A program made the position numbers and the translations under genes. Below are positions 8,246 through 16,496 of a stretch of 64,000 nt of DNA, piece after piece. The stretch spans positions 1,426,001-1,490,000 of the forward strand of contig NZ_AP018678.1 of the NCBI RefSeq assembly GCF_002218005.2, given 5' to 3'. Every line of letters begins with the position of its first letter. Position 1 is the stretch's first letter. The notes below the pieces were generated by a model that worked only from the letters and a program-made list of their open reading frames with translations, was not told the origin of the DNA and ran no database searches. This DNA comes from Vibrio algivorus (lineage in GTDB: Bacteria > Pseudomonadota > Gammaproteobacteria > Enterobacterales > Vibrionaceae).

Positions 8246-10698
8246 TATAATGAGTCCCTCAACAATTTCATTGGTGTCGATTTGACCATGTGCCAAACCG
8301 GCCACGCCCCGGCAATAAACAAACTCGAGAGTGACCAAATAAAAGTAGAAATATATTGTTCAGGCAGCAAGGTTATTTGCATAGTCCAACCAAAAGCATT
8401 CTTAAGAACAACATCTGCCATTAACTGCGCTACTAAGATACCAAGTGGTAAAGAAATGAAAGCTGTAAATAGTCCTATCGCAAGCAACTGCAACGCTCCT
8501 AAAATAACTAACTCCCTACCAGACACACCTAAACAACGTAGTAAAGCAACCTGCTTTTGTCTTGACACTTCTCCAGCAACGGTCGAAACAAATAAGCCAA
8601 ATACCGCAATGAACAACGTAATTTTCCCTAAAGTCTCCGCAACCTTAAAAGTTTGGTCAAACGCAATCATCGCCTTAGTATGCATAGCGTTATTGTTATA
8701 TATTCTTTCCGGAGACAAACTATACGTTTTTTCCATACGCTGTATTAAATCACTTGGGGCCGCTTGATCATTTAATACTACCCCTAAAGCCACATCGCCT
8801 TCACCTTGGAAGGTATCTGACCATTTACTTTCTGATATAATTACCTGGTTATATGGATTTCCGTAATCATAATAAACCCCTAAAACAGGCCAATTCCCCC
8901 CTAAGGGTTCAGGTAGACTGATAATATCGCCAGGGTGAATTTTATGTTTGAGTGACATCGACTCACTAACCATAACACCTCGATCATGATGTAAATGATG
9001 CCAAAATTGTGGTACAGCCAATTTCACGGTTAACGATTTACGCTCACCTTCCGTCTCACCTGAACTTACAACCTGAATAGTTTCCGTATTAGCTTGAAGT
9101 GATTTCTCCCATCGCCACCAAACACTTTTTACTTCGGGTTGCGTTTCAAGCCAATGGCTAATCCGCGCGGCAGAGGATATTGTCGGAGTAATATACAAGT
9201 CGGCAGATAACCTTTGGACCAACCATTTATCTGTAGTTTCCTTAAAACTATTGACCATAGTTACCACACCAATATTGGTTGCTAGCGCCAACATAAATGC
9301 CATTGCTGCAACTCCACGATAGCTCATACTGGCAGCCATATCAGCAAAGAACCAACGAACTTTGACCCACGGCATAGTGTAAGAAAAACTGGTAAATAAC
9401 TTCCATAGACAATACGGCATTACCAAGCCAACACTCACTAACAGTAAAGCAATAAGAGTGAAACCTTCCTTTTGATTACTCGGTGATTGATACAAGGCCA
9501 CCGCCGCCACTGTACATATACAGGCAACAAAAGCTTGTAAGCTAAACTCACGGCCAGCAAAACGCATTAATGATAAACGAGAAGCGAGCCGAATAGGTTG
9601 AGTGCGAACCAATCGAACAAGCGGCCAGAAACAAGACAATAAACAGCCAAAGATAGACATCAATAAGCTATATTGAATCCACTCCCAATCCCACTTAATT
9701 GATAGACCAACATCAGCATTATATAAATCACTCAAACTTGCTGAAACCGAAGGCATCAGTCGATTCGCCAAAGCTAATCCAAGCATAGTGCCACTCAACC
9801 AACTAATTAAAATCCAAGCCATTATTTCTAACAACAATGCTTTGGTTAACTGCCACCCAGATACACCAGTTAAGCGCAAAATACCGACTAGAGGCTGACG
9901 TTGGATAAAAGAAAGTGACATTGCTTGATAGAAAATAAACAAGCCGACAAGGAAAGACAGCATCCCCATTGCGGTCAAATTCATATGAAAAGCTTTGGTA
10001 AGAGAGCCTAATTCAACGCGAGTATTACGGTGTAAAGAAATACCATCAGGCAAATAATCACGTAATTTTTCCAACTTAGCCGGTGACATCGCGGCACAAG
10101 CAATCATATCAAAGCCTGAACTACGATTAAGCTTTCGAAGTAATGACATGTCAGCCACTAGTCTTGAGCCCGAAATCCTCCCCTGGGTATCCACTTTTAT
10201 TGGCCCAATTTTTTCACCTGATTTTAAAGTAATAAAATCATTATCAACCACATCTAAGTAATTCGATAATTGAGAGCTGATCAAAATAGGATATGGAGGG
10301 CGCATCAATTCAAGCATATCGGAAGAACCGAACTTTTGATTTTGCTGAAATGACAACATTATCACCGGATCAAAACCTACAATATTGAGTTGCATGCCAT
10401 CTTCAGTAACAACTCGATAAGTATCAAAAGGTGCACATTGGTGAAAACCATTGCGTCTTAGTTGAATATAAAAGCCTTGAGGGATCTTATTACCTGTCAG
10501 TTTCGGCTGGATTCGATATGGAAGAGGGTTTGAAAATAGCTTTTCACCATTAGCATAGCTCTGCTTGGCATGGTAGTTAACCGCTAAAACACCGACGAAC
10601 AAAGATATGCCTAGTGTTAAACCTAGCCATACCAAAAGGATTTGAAATGGGTGGCGACGATAATGGCCAAGTAGTGCTTTAGCTACGGGCCACAACAT
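8245..10698 (-). CDS. FtsX-like ABC transporter permease (two-module, AttFG-like)
   Basis: An 817-residue inner-membrane protein with two FtsX/MacB-type halves. There is an N-terminal helix (ILLVWLGLTLGISLFVGVLA), a periplasmic domain, three helices beginning near GMLSFLVGLFIFYQAMSL, a second unit starting at GVAAMAFMLALATNIGVV, and a final three-helix set near TLFIAVFGLFVSTVAGEVS. The cytoplasmic segment LLRCLGVSGRELV is the usual coupling motif. Such permeases are mechanotransmission-type transporters that move lipids or lipoproteins rather than small solutes. The gene overlaps the ATPase by 20 bases upstream and the lipocalin protein by one base downstream, so the three form an operon. The substrate is not deducible from sequence. 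Confidence 0.82.
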   Translation of the reverse strand: MLWPVAKALLGHYRRHPFQILLVWLGLTLGISLFVGVLAVNYHAKQSYANGEKLFSNPLPYRIQPKLTGNKIPQGFYIQLRRNGFHQCAPFDTYRVVTEDGMQLNIVGFDPVIMLSFQQNQKFGSSDMLELMRPPYPILISSQLSNYLDVVDNDFITLKSGEKIGPIKVDTQGRISGSRLVADMSLLRKLNRSSGFDMIACAAMSPAKLEKLRDYLPDGISLHRNTRVELGSLTKAFHMNLTAMGMLSFLVGLFIFYQAMSLSFIQRQPLVGILRLTGVSGWQLTKALLLEIMAWILISWLSGTMLGLALANRLMPSVSASLSDLYNADVGLSIKWDWEWIQYSLLMSIFGCLLSCFWPLVRLVRTQPIRLASRLSLMRFAGREFSLQAFVACICTVAAVALYQSPSNQKEGFTLIALLLVSVGLVMPYCLWKLFTSFSYTMPWVKVRWFFADMAASMSYRGVAAMAFMLALATNIGVVTMVNSFKETTDKWLVQRLSADLYITPTISSAARISHWLETQPEVKSVWWRWEKSLQANTETIQVVSSGETEGERKSLTVKLAVPQFWHHLHHDRGVMVSESMSLKHKIHPGDIISLPEPLGGNWPVLGVYYDYGNPYNQVIISESKWSDTFQGEGDVALGVVLNDQAAPSDLIQRMEKTYSLSPERIYNNNAMHTKAMIAFDQTFKVAETLGKITLFIAVFGLFVSTVAGEVSRQKQVALLRCLGVSGRELVILGALQLLAIGLFTAFISLPLGILVAQLMADVVLKNAFGWTMQITLLPEQYISTFIWSLSSLFIAGAWPVWHMVKSTPMKLLRDSL

Positions 10699-11350
10699 TC
10701 AGCACGCCTCCTTGCAATCGAACACAACCATCAAGATGAGCCGCTACCCTTTCACTGTGTGTCACCAATAATAAGGTGCAATTCATCTTACTCGACAGAC
10801 TCGTCAATAAACGCATCACTGCTTCGGCATTTTTCTCATCTAGACTACCTGTTGGCTCATCCGCTAATAGGATTGATGGCTCCATATACAATGCACGAGC
10901 AATCGCAGCACGCTGTTGTTGCCCACCAGATACTTCTTCAGGGTAACGGCCAAGTAATGGCATTAAATCAAGTGAGGATAATATTTGACGCCAGAGATGT
11001 GGATTTTCAGGTAAACCTTTTAATTGGCGGCAAAAGCGGATGTTATCGGCAATATTTAGCGTTGTTAGTAAGTTAAACTGCTGAAAAATAAGTCCAATAT
11101 TATTACGACGAAAGGCATTTTTTTGTCTATCAGGAGCATCGTGCATCGGAAATTCAGAACAAATGACTTCTCCTGAATCACAAGAGTCTAATCCAGCAAT
11201 AATATTCAATAATGTACTTTTTCCTGAGCCGCTTTCTCCCATTAAAGCAAGTTGGGCTCCACGGTCTAATGTTAACTCAGCACCTTGTAAAACGGGATTA
11301 AATACACCCCCATCAATATAGCCTTTACAAAGATTTTTAAGATAAAGCAT
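10679..11350 (-). CDS. ABC transporter ATPase, LolD/MacB type
   Basis: A 223-residue nucleotide-binding subunit with Walker A GESGSGKST (about 38-46), Q-loop FQQFNLL, signature VSGGQQQR (140-147) and Walker B ILLADEP (160-166), then a switch histidine in LVTHS. The length and signature match LolD/MacB/AttE ATPases that work with FtsX-like permeases. A TTG seven codons upstream (11371) could extend the frame. I chose the ATG at 11350 because an AGGTG ribosome site precedes it and the product opens MLYLKNLCKGY, the usual N-terminus. First gene of the three-gene cassette; its own promoter is probably in 11351-11530. Confidence 0.88.
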   Translation of the reverse strand: MLYLKNLCKGYIDGGVFNPVLQGAELTLDRGAQLALMGESGSGKSTLLNIIAGLDSCDSGEVICSEFPMHDAPDRQKNAFRRNNIGLIFQQFNLLTTLNIADNIRFCRQLKGLPENPHLWRQILSSLDLMPLLGRYPEEVSGGQQQRAAIARALYMEPSILLADEPTGSLDEKNAEAVMRLLTSLSSKMNCTLLLVTHSERVAAHLDGCVRLQGGVLNVVARS

Positions 11351-11533
11351 TAAACTTGCACCTGCGACCAATAATAAGAAAGGAAATTTACACTAATTAG
11401 CTTGCTGTAGGAAGATCTTTACCCTATATGGCTTGAGTTACCACGGTACGTAACACCAACACAGCAAATATCAAACACAAACTCAATAAAGCCATAAACT
11501 CTATGTAACCAATTGAGATTAATAATAAAAACA

Positions 11534-12208
11534 TCAATAATTCATTGAGATTTCCGCTAACTTAGGACCAATATTATATGGGTAAACAAGGTATTCACCA
11601 TGATACTTCACAATTGATTTATAATCGGTTTGCTTATGCAGTAAGAAACCTTGCTCTGTTGCCTCTGTAACAAAAGCTGCGTGATTTCCTCTCACATAAA
11701 AACTCATCGGTTTAGTTAATAACTCACCTTCAAAGCAGTCATCGCATTGCTTAGCACATAAAACAAATGAGTTCGGTTGATCTGCAAAAATTTGCGTTTT
11801 TTCGGTTAACTCGAATTCATTAACCACTTCCCACCCTTTCGCTTCCATGTGGTCCATAAAAGCTTCAATATCCGAATCTTTTATCGCTTTTGGCTCAGAG
11901 TCCGCAGGTAAAAAGTGTTGGTATAATCTTTCAATACGTTCAAACGTTGCGAGAAGCTCACTACCAGCCCCTTTACTACGACTCAGTTTTTGCCAACGAA
12001 TCAAATCATCTTTCACGCAGCTATCAAACTCTTGACTCTTTATGCTTTTCGTTACCCAACGAGCCAAAAAGTGGGTATTAGTAATCGGCGTATTAGCCAG
12101 TTTACCGCTTTGATGTTGCTGCTTTAATTCTAATAAAGCACTGGTCACCACTCGTTGGATCTCTTGTGAATATTGCATACTTTTCTCTAATTCAAAATTT
12201 GTATTCAT
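11534..12208 (-). CDS. DUF2913-family protein
   Basis: A soluble 224-residue protein with no signal or membrane segment. The N-terminal region (ALLELKQQHQSGK, then THFLARWVTKSIKSQEF and DLIRWQKLSRSKG) resembles DUF2913, a family of unknown function restricted to gammaproteobacteria and common in vibrios. The C-terminal half contains a CxxC-like CAKQCDDC. Its ATG follows directly after the stop codon of the upstream Bcr/CflA transporter gene (no intervening base), so the two are almost certainly co-transcribed and translationally coupled. No function can be assigned from the sequence. Confidence 0.7.
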   Translation of the reverse strand: MNTNFELEKSMQYSQEIQRVVTSALLELKQQHQSGKLANTPITNTHFLARWVTKSIKSQEFDSCVKDDLIRWQKLSRSKGAGSELLATFERIERLYQHFLPADSEPKAIKDSDIEAFMDHMEAKGWEVVNEFELTEKTQIFADQPNSFVLCAKQCDDCFEGELLTKPMSFYVRGNHAAFVTEATEQGFLLHKQTDYKSIVKYHGEYLVYPYNIGPKLAEISMNY

Positions 12209-13399
12209 TTAAGCATTTCGACTCAATAACCAATAACAACTTGCCGATAGTACCGCGCATAAGAACATTGCTATCACCATAGGCCATACATAACCACTTG
12301 GTAAGAAAGCAATCAATGCACTAATAGCAGCGCCGGTACCAAATCGTAGTGTACCGGCAAGTGAAGAAGCGGTGCCCGCCATTTGAGGATAACTGCTTAG
12401 CAGTAACCCCATCGAGTTACTACCAATAATCGAAATGGTACCAACGAACAAAATCACGCAAGGCACAATCGCCCATAAACCGAAGTCTAATAGCCAACTC
12501 ACCAACAGCGCAACACCGGCAAAAGTTTGGCACCAAAGGCCAAAACGCAGCATCCAATGCGAGCCCATTTTACGAACCACACGGCCATTAAAGCTAGTCA
12601 TTGCTACCATACCAACAACATTTAGCGCAAACAAATAACCAAAGTATTCTGGTGCTACGCCATAGATATCGATATAGACAAATGAGCCTGCGGTAATAAA
12701 AGCAAACATCCCAGCAAACGAAAATGCACCACAAAAAATAAGACCGAAGACCACAGGGTTTGTAATCAATTGAAAGTAATTACGCATAGTGGTTTTAAAG
12801 CGTAGAGGTTGTTTATTTTCTGGTGCTAATGTTTCAGGAATTTTAAACAGTACCGCTAATAGAACAAAGAAAGAAACCCCAGCAAGTACTGTAAAAATTG
12901 AACGCCAACCAAACCAAACCGCTAGGTGACCACCGATCATGGGAGCCAACAAAGGTGAAATGGTGATAACCAAAGTAATAAAAGACATAGCTCGAGCAAA
13001 CTCTTCTTTGTCGAACATATCACGAACCACCGCTTGCACGATCACAGCAGCTGCTGCACCAGCAAAACCTTGCGCAAACCGAGTATATAATAAAGCTTCA
13101 ATACTTGTCGTAGTCGCACAAATAATCGAAGCAATTGCAAAGAACACAATTCCTCCCATTAAAATTGGACGACGACCGTAACTGTCCGCTAAAGGGCCAT
13201 GTAATAGCTGCCCTAAAGCAAAGCCCGCGGTATAAGCCGTTAATGTCCCCTGCACCATGCCATGATTCACCATAAGATCATTAGCAATAGTAGGCATTGC
13301 AGGCAAGTACATATCAATAGCGAATGGGGTTAATAAACCAATCGAACCTAAAATTAGGAATAAAACAAAACTGCTTTTAGGTAAAGAAGATTGCGGCAT
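12209..13399 (-). CDS. Bcr/CflA-family multidrug efflux MFS transporter
   Basis: A 396-residue 12-helix major facilitator protein that exchanges protons for drugs at the inner membrane. The N-terminus (GSIGLLTPFAIDMYLPAMP) and the loop 2-3 motif GQLLHGPLADSYGRRP identify the DHA1 Bcr/CflA subgroup, whose members export bicyclomycin, chloramphenicol, florfenicol or sulfonamides; the true substrate here is unknown. The second half carries helices around VVFGLIFCGAFSFAGMFAF. Downstream the DUF2913 gene starts at the next base. Upstream lies an ERIC-like repeat. Complete, no frameshift. Confidence 0.88.
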   Translation of the reverse strand: MPQSSLPKSSFVLFLILGSIGLLTPFAIDMYLPAMPTIANDLMVNHGMVQGTLTAYTAGFALGQLLHGPLADSYGRRPILMGGIVFFAIASIICATTTSIEALLYTRFAQGFAGAAAAVIVQAVVRDMFDKEEFARAMSFITLVITISPLLAPMIGGHLAVWFGWRSIFTVLAGVSFFVLLAVLFKIPETLAPENKQPLRFKTTMRNYFQLITNPVVFGLIFCGAFSFAGMFAFITAGSFVYIDIYGVAPEYFGYLFALNVVGMVAMTSFNGRVVRKMGSHWMLRFGLWCQTFAGVALLVSWLLDFGLWAIVPCVILFVGTISIIGSNSMGLLLSSYPQMAGTASSLAGTLRFGTGAAISALIAFLPSGYVWPMVIAMFLCAVLSASCYWLLSRNA

Positions 13400-13463
13400 A
13401 GCATGTCCTTTGAGAGGAAAAATAAACAGACCACAAGTTGATACCCGCGGCTTGAGAAATAGG

Positions 13464-13592
13464 TATACCCAAAGTAATTAAAGTTGCAGTGAGGCGACAA
13501 GTGAATGAGGCCTCATGAGTTTCGCTTGTCTAAATGTTTGGGACGAATGAACGACGTCAACAAAGCTGCGGCTTCAAGTACGAAGGGTTTAT
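13464..13592. repeat. ERIC-like (IRU) intergenic repeat
   Basis: About 129 bp that resemble the enterobacterial repetitive intergenic consensus as I recall it: TATACCC at the left, AAGTTGCAGTGAGGCG, CAAGTGAATGA, then on the right side GCTGCGGCTTCAAGTACGA and a terminal GGTTTATA. The two ends are partly complementary, so the RNA could fold into a long hairpin. It lies between the Bcr/CflA gene and rsuA. Confidence 0.6.
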
Positions 13593-13631
13593 ACCCAAGT
13601 AACTTCAAGATGCAGAATTCACTTGAGTATA
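13590..13631. repeat. Short TATACCC inverted-repeat element
   Basis: A 42-bp minimal copy: TATACCCAAGTAACTTCAAG at the left, ACTTGAGTATA at the right. It abuts the ERIC-like repeat, sharing its terminal TATAC. It lies just downstream of the rsuA stop and may act as its 3' hairpin. Confidence 0.7.
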
Positions 13632-13642
13632 ACGTGATGTTT

Positions 13643-14338
13643 TTAAATTGAAGCGACTTCTTCAGCTGTTAATGGACGGTATTCACCAGGTTCAAGCGAC
13701 TCATCCAAAACAATCGTACCAATGGATTCACGGTGTAATTGTTCGACTTTGTTACCTAGAGCGGCAAACATACGTTTTACTTGATGATACTTGCCTTCCG
13801 AGATCGTCAACAATAATTCATTTTGAGAAAAATCCACGACTTCCATTTTTGCAGGGAGTGTTAGTCCTTTTTCATTTCTTAGTTGAATACCATCTTGCAG
13901 CTGTTGTTCGTAATCATCACCAATCGCATCTTCTAACCATACTCGATAAGTTTTCTCACACTTGTGTTTTGGCGAAGTGATGCGATGCGACCATTGACCA
14001 TCATCAGTAATTAACACCAAACCTGTTGTGTCAACATCAAGGCGACCTGCAAAATGAAGCTTATCCATATTCACTTCATCTAATAAAGTAAACGCCGTCG
14101 GATTATTACTATCTTCATGTGAACAAACAAAGCCATCCGGTTTAAACAGCATAAAGTAACGAGGTCCCGGCATAGGCAAATGGCGCTCTTGCCATTCAAC
14201 ATGAGATTCTTCCCCCACCTTAACTGATGCAACTTTAACCGTGTTCCCATCTACCGTTACTTCACCACGACGCAATAAAATGGTCGCTTCTCGACGGGTT
14301 ACCCCTAATGTTTCACATAAAAACTTATCTAAACGCAT
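13643..14338 (-). CDS. rsuA: 16S rRNA pseudouridine(516) synthase RsuA
   Basis: RsuA isomerises U516 of 16S rRNA to pseudouridine. The 231-residue length equals that of E. coli RsuA. An S4 RNA-binding domain covers about residues 1-47 (RLDKFLCETLGVTRREAT). The catalytic aspartate lies in GRLDVDTTGLVL (Asp101). The segments QWSHRITSPKHKCEKTY and ISEGKYHQVKRMFAALGN are hallmark RsuA/RluB-family sequence, and the C-terminus PGEYRPLTAEE matches RsuA rather than RluB/E/F. Single gene; fadL diverges from it across a 723-bp intergenic region. Confidence 0.94.
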   Translation of the reverse strand: MRLDKFLCETLGVTRREATILLRRGEVTVDGNTVKVASVKVGEESHVEWQERHLPMPGPRYFMLFKPDGFVCSHEDSNNPTAFTLLDEVNMDKLHFAGRLDVDTTGLVLITDDGQWSHRITSPKHKCEKTYRVWLEDAIGDDYEQQLQDGIQLRNEKGLTLPAKMEVVDFSQNELLLTISEGKYHQVKRMFAALGNKVEQLHRESIGTIVLDESLEPGEYRPLTAEEVASI

Positions 14339-14760
14339 GAATACCTCTAGTCTGACTACCGCTTGTTTAACGAGTCAGCGCATAATGTTGCTATAAATAC
14401 CAGGGTGGTTAGTCTTTCGTGAGGATTCTTACAGTAAAAGATTCACTATCCCCAACTCCAACGACATTATAGAGACATTTGCTCCATTAGTTGAGCTATT
14501 TCACAAAATTGATTCATTACCAAATTAAAGGAAAATATGAAATTTAAAGATCATGTGAAAATATAAAGAAGATTCTTTGAAAACCAGCCTCGATCTGCTC
14601 AAATAACAATCAACATGTATTGAGTATATTATTTCTTATCGACTTACTGCCTTACTTAAATAGTTTTGTATCATTTTGTCACAATTAACTTAATACTGCT
14701 TTTAAGGGCAATTATCCCCATAAAATAACAAAACATTATTCATGCGACAAATTAAGACCC

Positions 14761-14816
14761 TAGACCTTAGTCTAAAATGAAATCAAAAAGTTAACTCATA
14801 GTTAGACCTTAGTATT
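14761..14816. promoter_or_regulatory. Tandem palindromic operator-like repeats upstream of fadL
   Basis: TAGACCTTAGT occurs at 14761-14771 and again at 14803-14813, 42 bp apart (about four helical turns). The first copy extends to a palindrome, TAGAC-CTTA-GTCTA. The spacing on one helix face suggests a dimeric regulator. The regulator is not known. Confidence 0.35.
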
Positions 14817-14886
14817 AGGCACCATCCCTACCATTATTCGCTTAAAAAATAAACAGCAAAGAAACTATGAAATTATCAATCAGTTA

Positions 14887-14903
14887 CACTGGTCATACCT
14901 GAT
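14887..14903. promoter_or_regulatory. Putative FadR operator upstream of fadL
   Basis: CACTGGTCATACCTGAT keeps the CTGGTC and ACCTG half-blocks of the known FadR operator (AACTGGTCGGACCTGTT). FadR repression of fadL is established in E. coli and vibrios, which makes this site likely to be functional. It lies about 160 bp upstream of the fadL start. Confidence 0.6.
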
Positions 14904-15061
14904 TTATCGAAAGAAATAAGATAAATTGCAAAATTATTAACCTTGTAGCATTTTTTGCAAATTTAAATACCAAATTATCACATTAAGTAATAAAACTATT
15001 AACAACACATCGGACCAAATCGATGCGACACAATAAAATAATTAATGTGTAAGGGATGACA

Positions 15062-16318
15062 ATGAAAAAAACACAATATTCGTTATTAGCAATTTCGATT
15101 GCTCTTGCCTCTCAAGTTCATGCTGCTGGTTTCCAAGTAGTCGAACACTCTGCCTCTGGCCTAGGCCGTGCATTTTCTGGTGCTGGTGCCGTCGGTGACA
15201 ACGCAAGTGAAATGTCAGCAAACGCCGCATCAATGATGTTATTTGATAAAAAACAATTTTCTGGTGCTGCGTCTTGGATAGAACCTGAAATTGATGTGAA
15301 AAATAACACTTTAGGTGACTCCGCTGATGATGTTGCTCCATCTCATTTTGTACCTGCTCTATATTATGTGAATCCTATCAATGATAAGTGGGCTTGGGGT
15401 ATTGGTATGTACACCGATTACGGCGTATCAACAGATTATCCTTCTGATTTTTTAGCTGGTGCAGCATCTGGTCACACTTCCTTAACTACTTTTAAATTTA
15501 ACCCGAATATTGCTTACCGTATCAATGATCAATTTAGTATTGGTGCAGGCTTTGATCTGGTCTATGCAAAAGCTGAGCTAAAGCGAACTGTTGGCGCTCT
15601 TGCCCCATCTATTCCTGGAACAACACCTTCAAGTACTTTAATTAAAATGGAAGGTGATACCTTTGGTTATGGTTGGAACGTGGGTGCCTTATATGAAATC
15701 AACGAGAACAACCGCTTCTCTGCTTCTTATAAATCAGCTGTAAAACTAAAATTTGAAGATGGTGATTTTACTGATGGGACGGGAGCATTAACAGGGCAGC
15801 CAGGGTCAACAAATGATGCAGATTTAGATATTGAGCTTCCTGATATCGTGATCCTATCAGGTTTCCACCAACTAAATAATCAATGGGCTGTTCACTATAG
15901 CTGGCAGTGGACGAACTATAGTAAATTCTCTGAATTAACAGCAACAGGTGATGCTTGCATTGTTACATCAGGGACATGTTTTAACAAAAAAGAAGATTAT
16001 TCAGACAACCAACGTTGGTCAATTGGTACGACTTATCAACCAACAGATAGCTTAATTCTGCGTGCAGGTTTTGCTTATGATGAACAAGCTGGTAAAGCAA
16101 CGTTAAGTATCCCAGATACTGACCGTTATTGGTACACAGCCGGTATGACTTACTTATGGACTGAAGATTTATCTCTTGATGCTGGTTTTGCTTATATTGA
16201 TGGCAAGTCAGGTAATTTTTCTGAAGAATTAGTTCAGGGAAATCCAGCAACTACAAATAACTTCAATTCATCAGGCCCAGCTTACATCGGTTCTGTACAG
16301 TTAAACTACACATTCTAA
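15062..16318 (+). CDS. fadL: Outer-membrane long-chain fatty acid transporter FadL
   Basis: FadL is a 14-strand outer-membrane beta-barrel that takes up long-chain fatty acids. The ATG at 15062 is preferred over one two codons upstream because AAGGGA lies 5-6 bases before it. The product has a signal peptide ending SQVHA-AGFQ. The mature N-terminus AGFQVVEHSASGLGRAFSG matches the FadL hatch/plug. The body has alternating amphipathic strands and ends in SVQLNYTF with a terminal phenylalanine, the signal for barrel assembly. About 418 residues is normal. An intrinsic terminator follows. A FadR-like site upstream ties it to the fadE/psrA and fabV genes earlier in the window. Confidence 0.93.
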   Translation: MKKTQYSLLAISIALASQVHAAGFQVVEHSASGLGRAFSGAGAVGDNASEMSANAASMMLFDKKQFSGAASWIEPEIDVKNNTLGDSADDVAPSHFVPALYYVNPINDKWAWGIGMYTDYGVSTDYPSDFLAGAASGHTSLTTFKFNPNIAYRINDQFSIGAGFDLVYAKAELKRTVGALAPSIPGTTPSSTLIKMEGDTFGYGWNVGALYEINENNRFSASYKSAVKLKFEDGDFTDGTGALTGQPGSTNDADLDIELPDIVILSGFHQLNNQWAVHYSWQWTNYSKFSELTATGDACIVTSGTCFNKKEDYSDNQRWSIGTTYQPTDSLILRAGFAYDEQAGKATLSIPDTDRYWYTAGMTYLWTEDLSLDAGFAYIDGKSGNFSEELVQGNPATTNNFNSSGPAYIGSVQLNYTF

Positions 16319-16342
16319 GTTTGACTTAAACGCTCTATCAAA

Positions 16343-16374
16343 AACCCACCCATCGCGGTGGGTTTTCTATTTTC
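16343..16374 (+). terminator. Rho-independent terminator of fadL
   Basis: AACCCACC/GGTGGGTT stem with a 6-base loop, followed by TTCTATTTT, 25 bp after the fadL stop. Confidence 0.85.
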
Positions 16375-16390
16375 GAATCAATTACAACAA

Positions 16391-16430
16391 AGCCGAGCCA
16401 CGAGAAACGAAGTGCCCGAAATTCGAAAAA
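16391..16430. repeat. GAGCCACGAGAAACGAA-type intergenic repeat (partial)
   Basis: CGAGCCACGAGAAACGAAGT, then GCCCGAAATTCG. The same core appears at 31692-31770 (reverse orientation), 35433-35450 and 35648-35672, always between genes. Short, non-coding. Confidence 0.6.
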
Positions 16431-16496
16431 CGTAACTAGCATTTCCCACTCAAGCCGATTATTCTCTCACCTTTATTTATCATCCGTTTATTTATC

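Larger units (their letters stand above)
14339..15061. other. Long AT-rich intergenic region between rsuA and fadL
   Basis: 723 bp without a convincing gene. It is strongly AT-rich. It contains a pair of TAGACCTTAGT repeats (14761-14813) and a FadR-like operator (14887-14903), both probably acting on fadL. The rsuA promoter must also lie here near 14340-14400, but I could not place it with confidence. Confidence 0.7.

Noticed and set aside
8225..8767. 180-codon plus-strand frame over the permease and lipocalin genes
   Set aside because: It is antisense to two conserved overlapping genes, with no ribosome site or domain.
10759..11076. 105-codon plus-strand frame over the ABC ATPase gene
   Set aside because: Antisense to Walker A, signature and Walker B motifs of a conserved gene.
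13464..13631. Possible CRISPR-like repeats in repeat-rich gaps
   Set aside because: Copies are dispersed through the window and vary in size; there is no regular repeat-spacer array and no cas gene.
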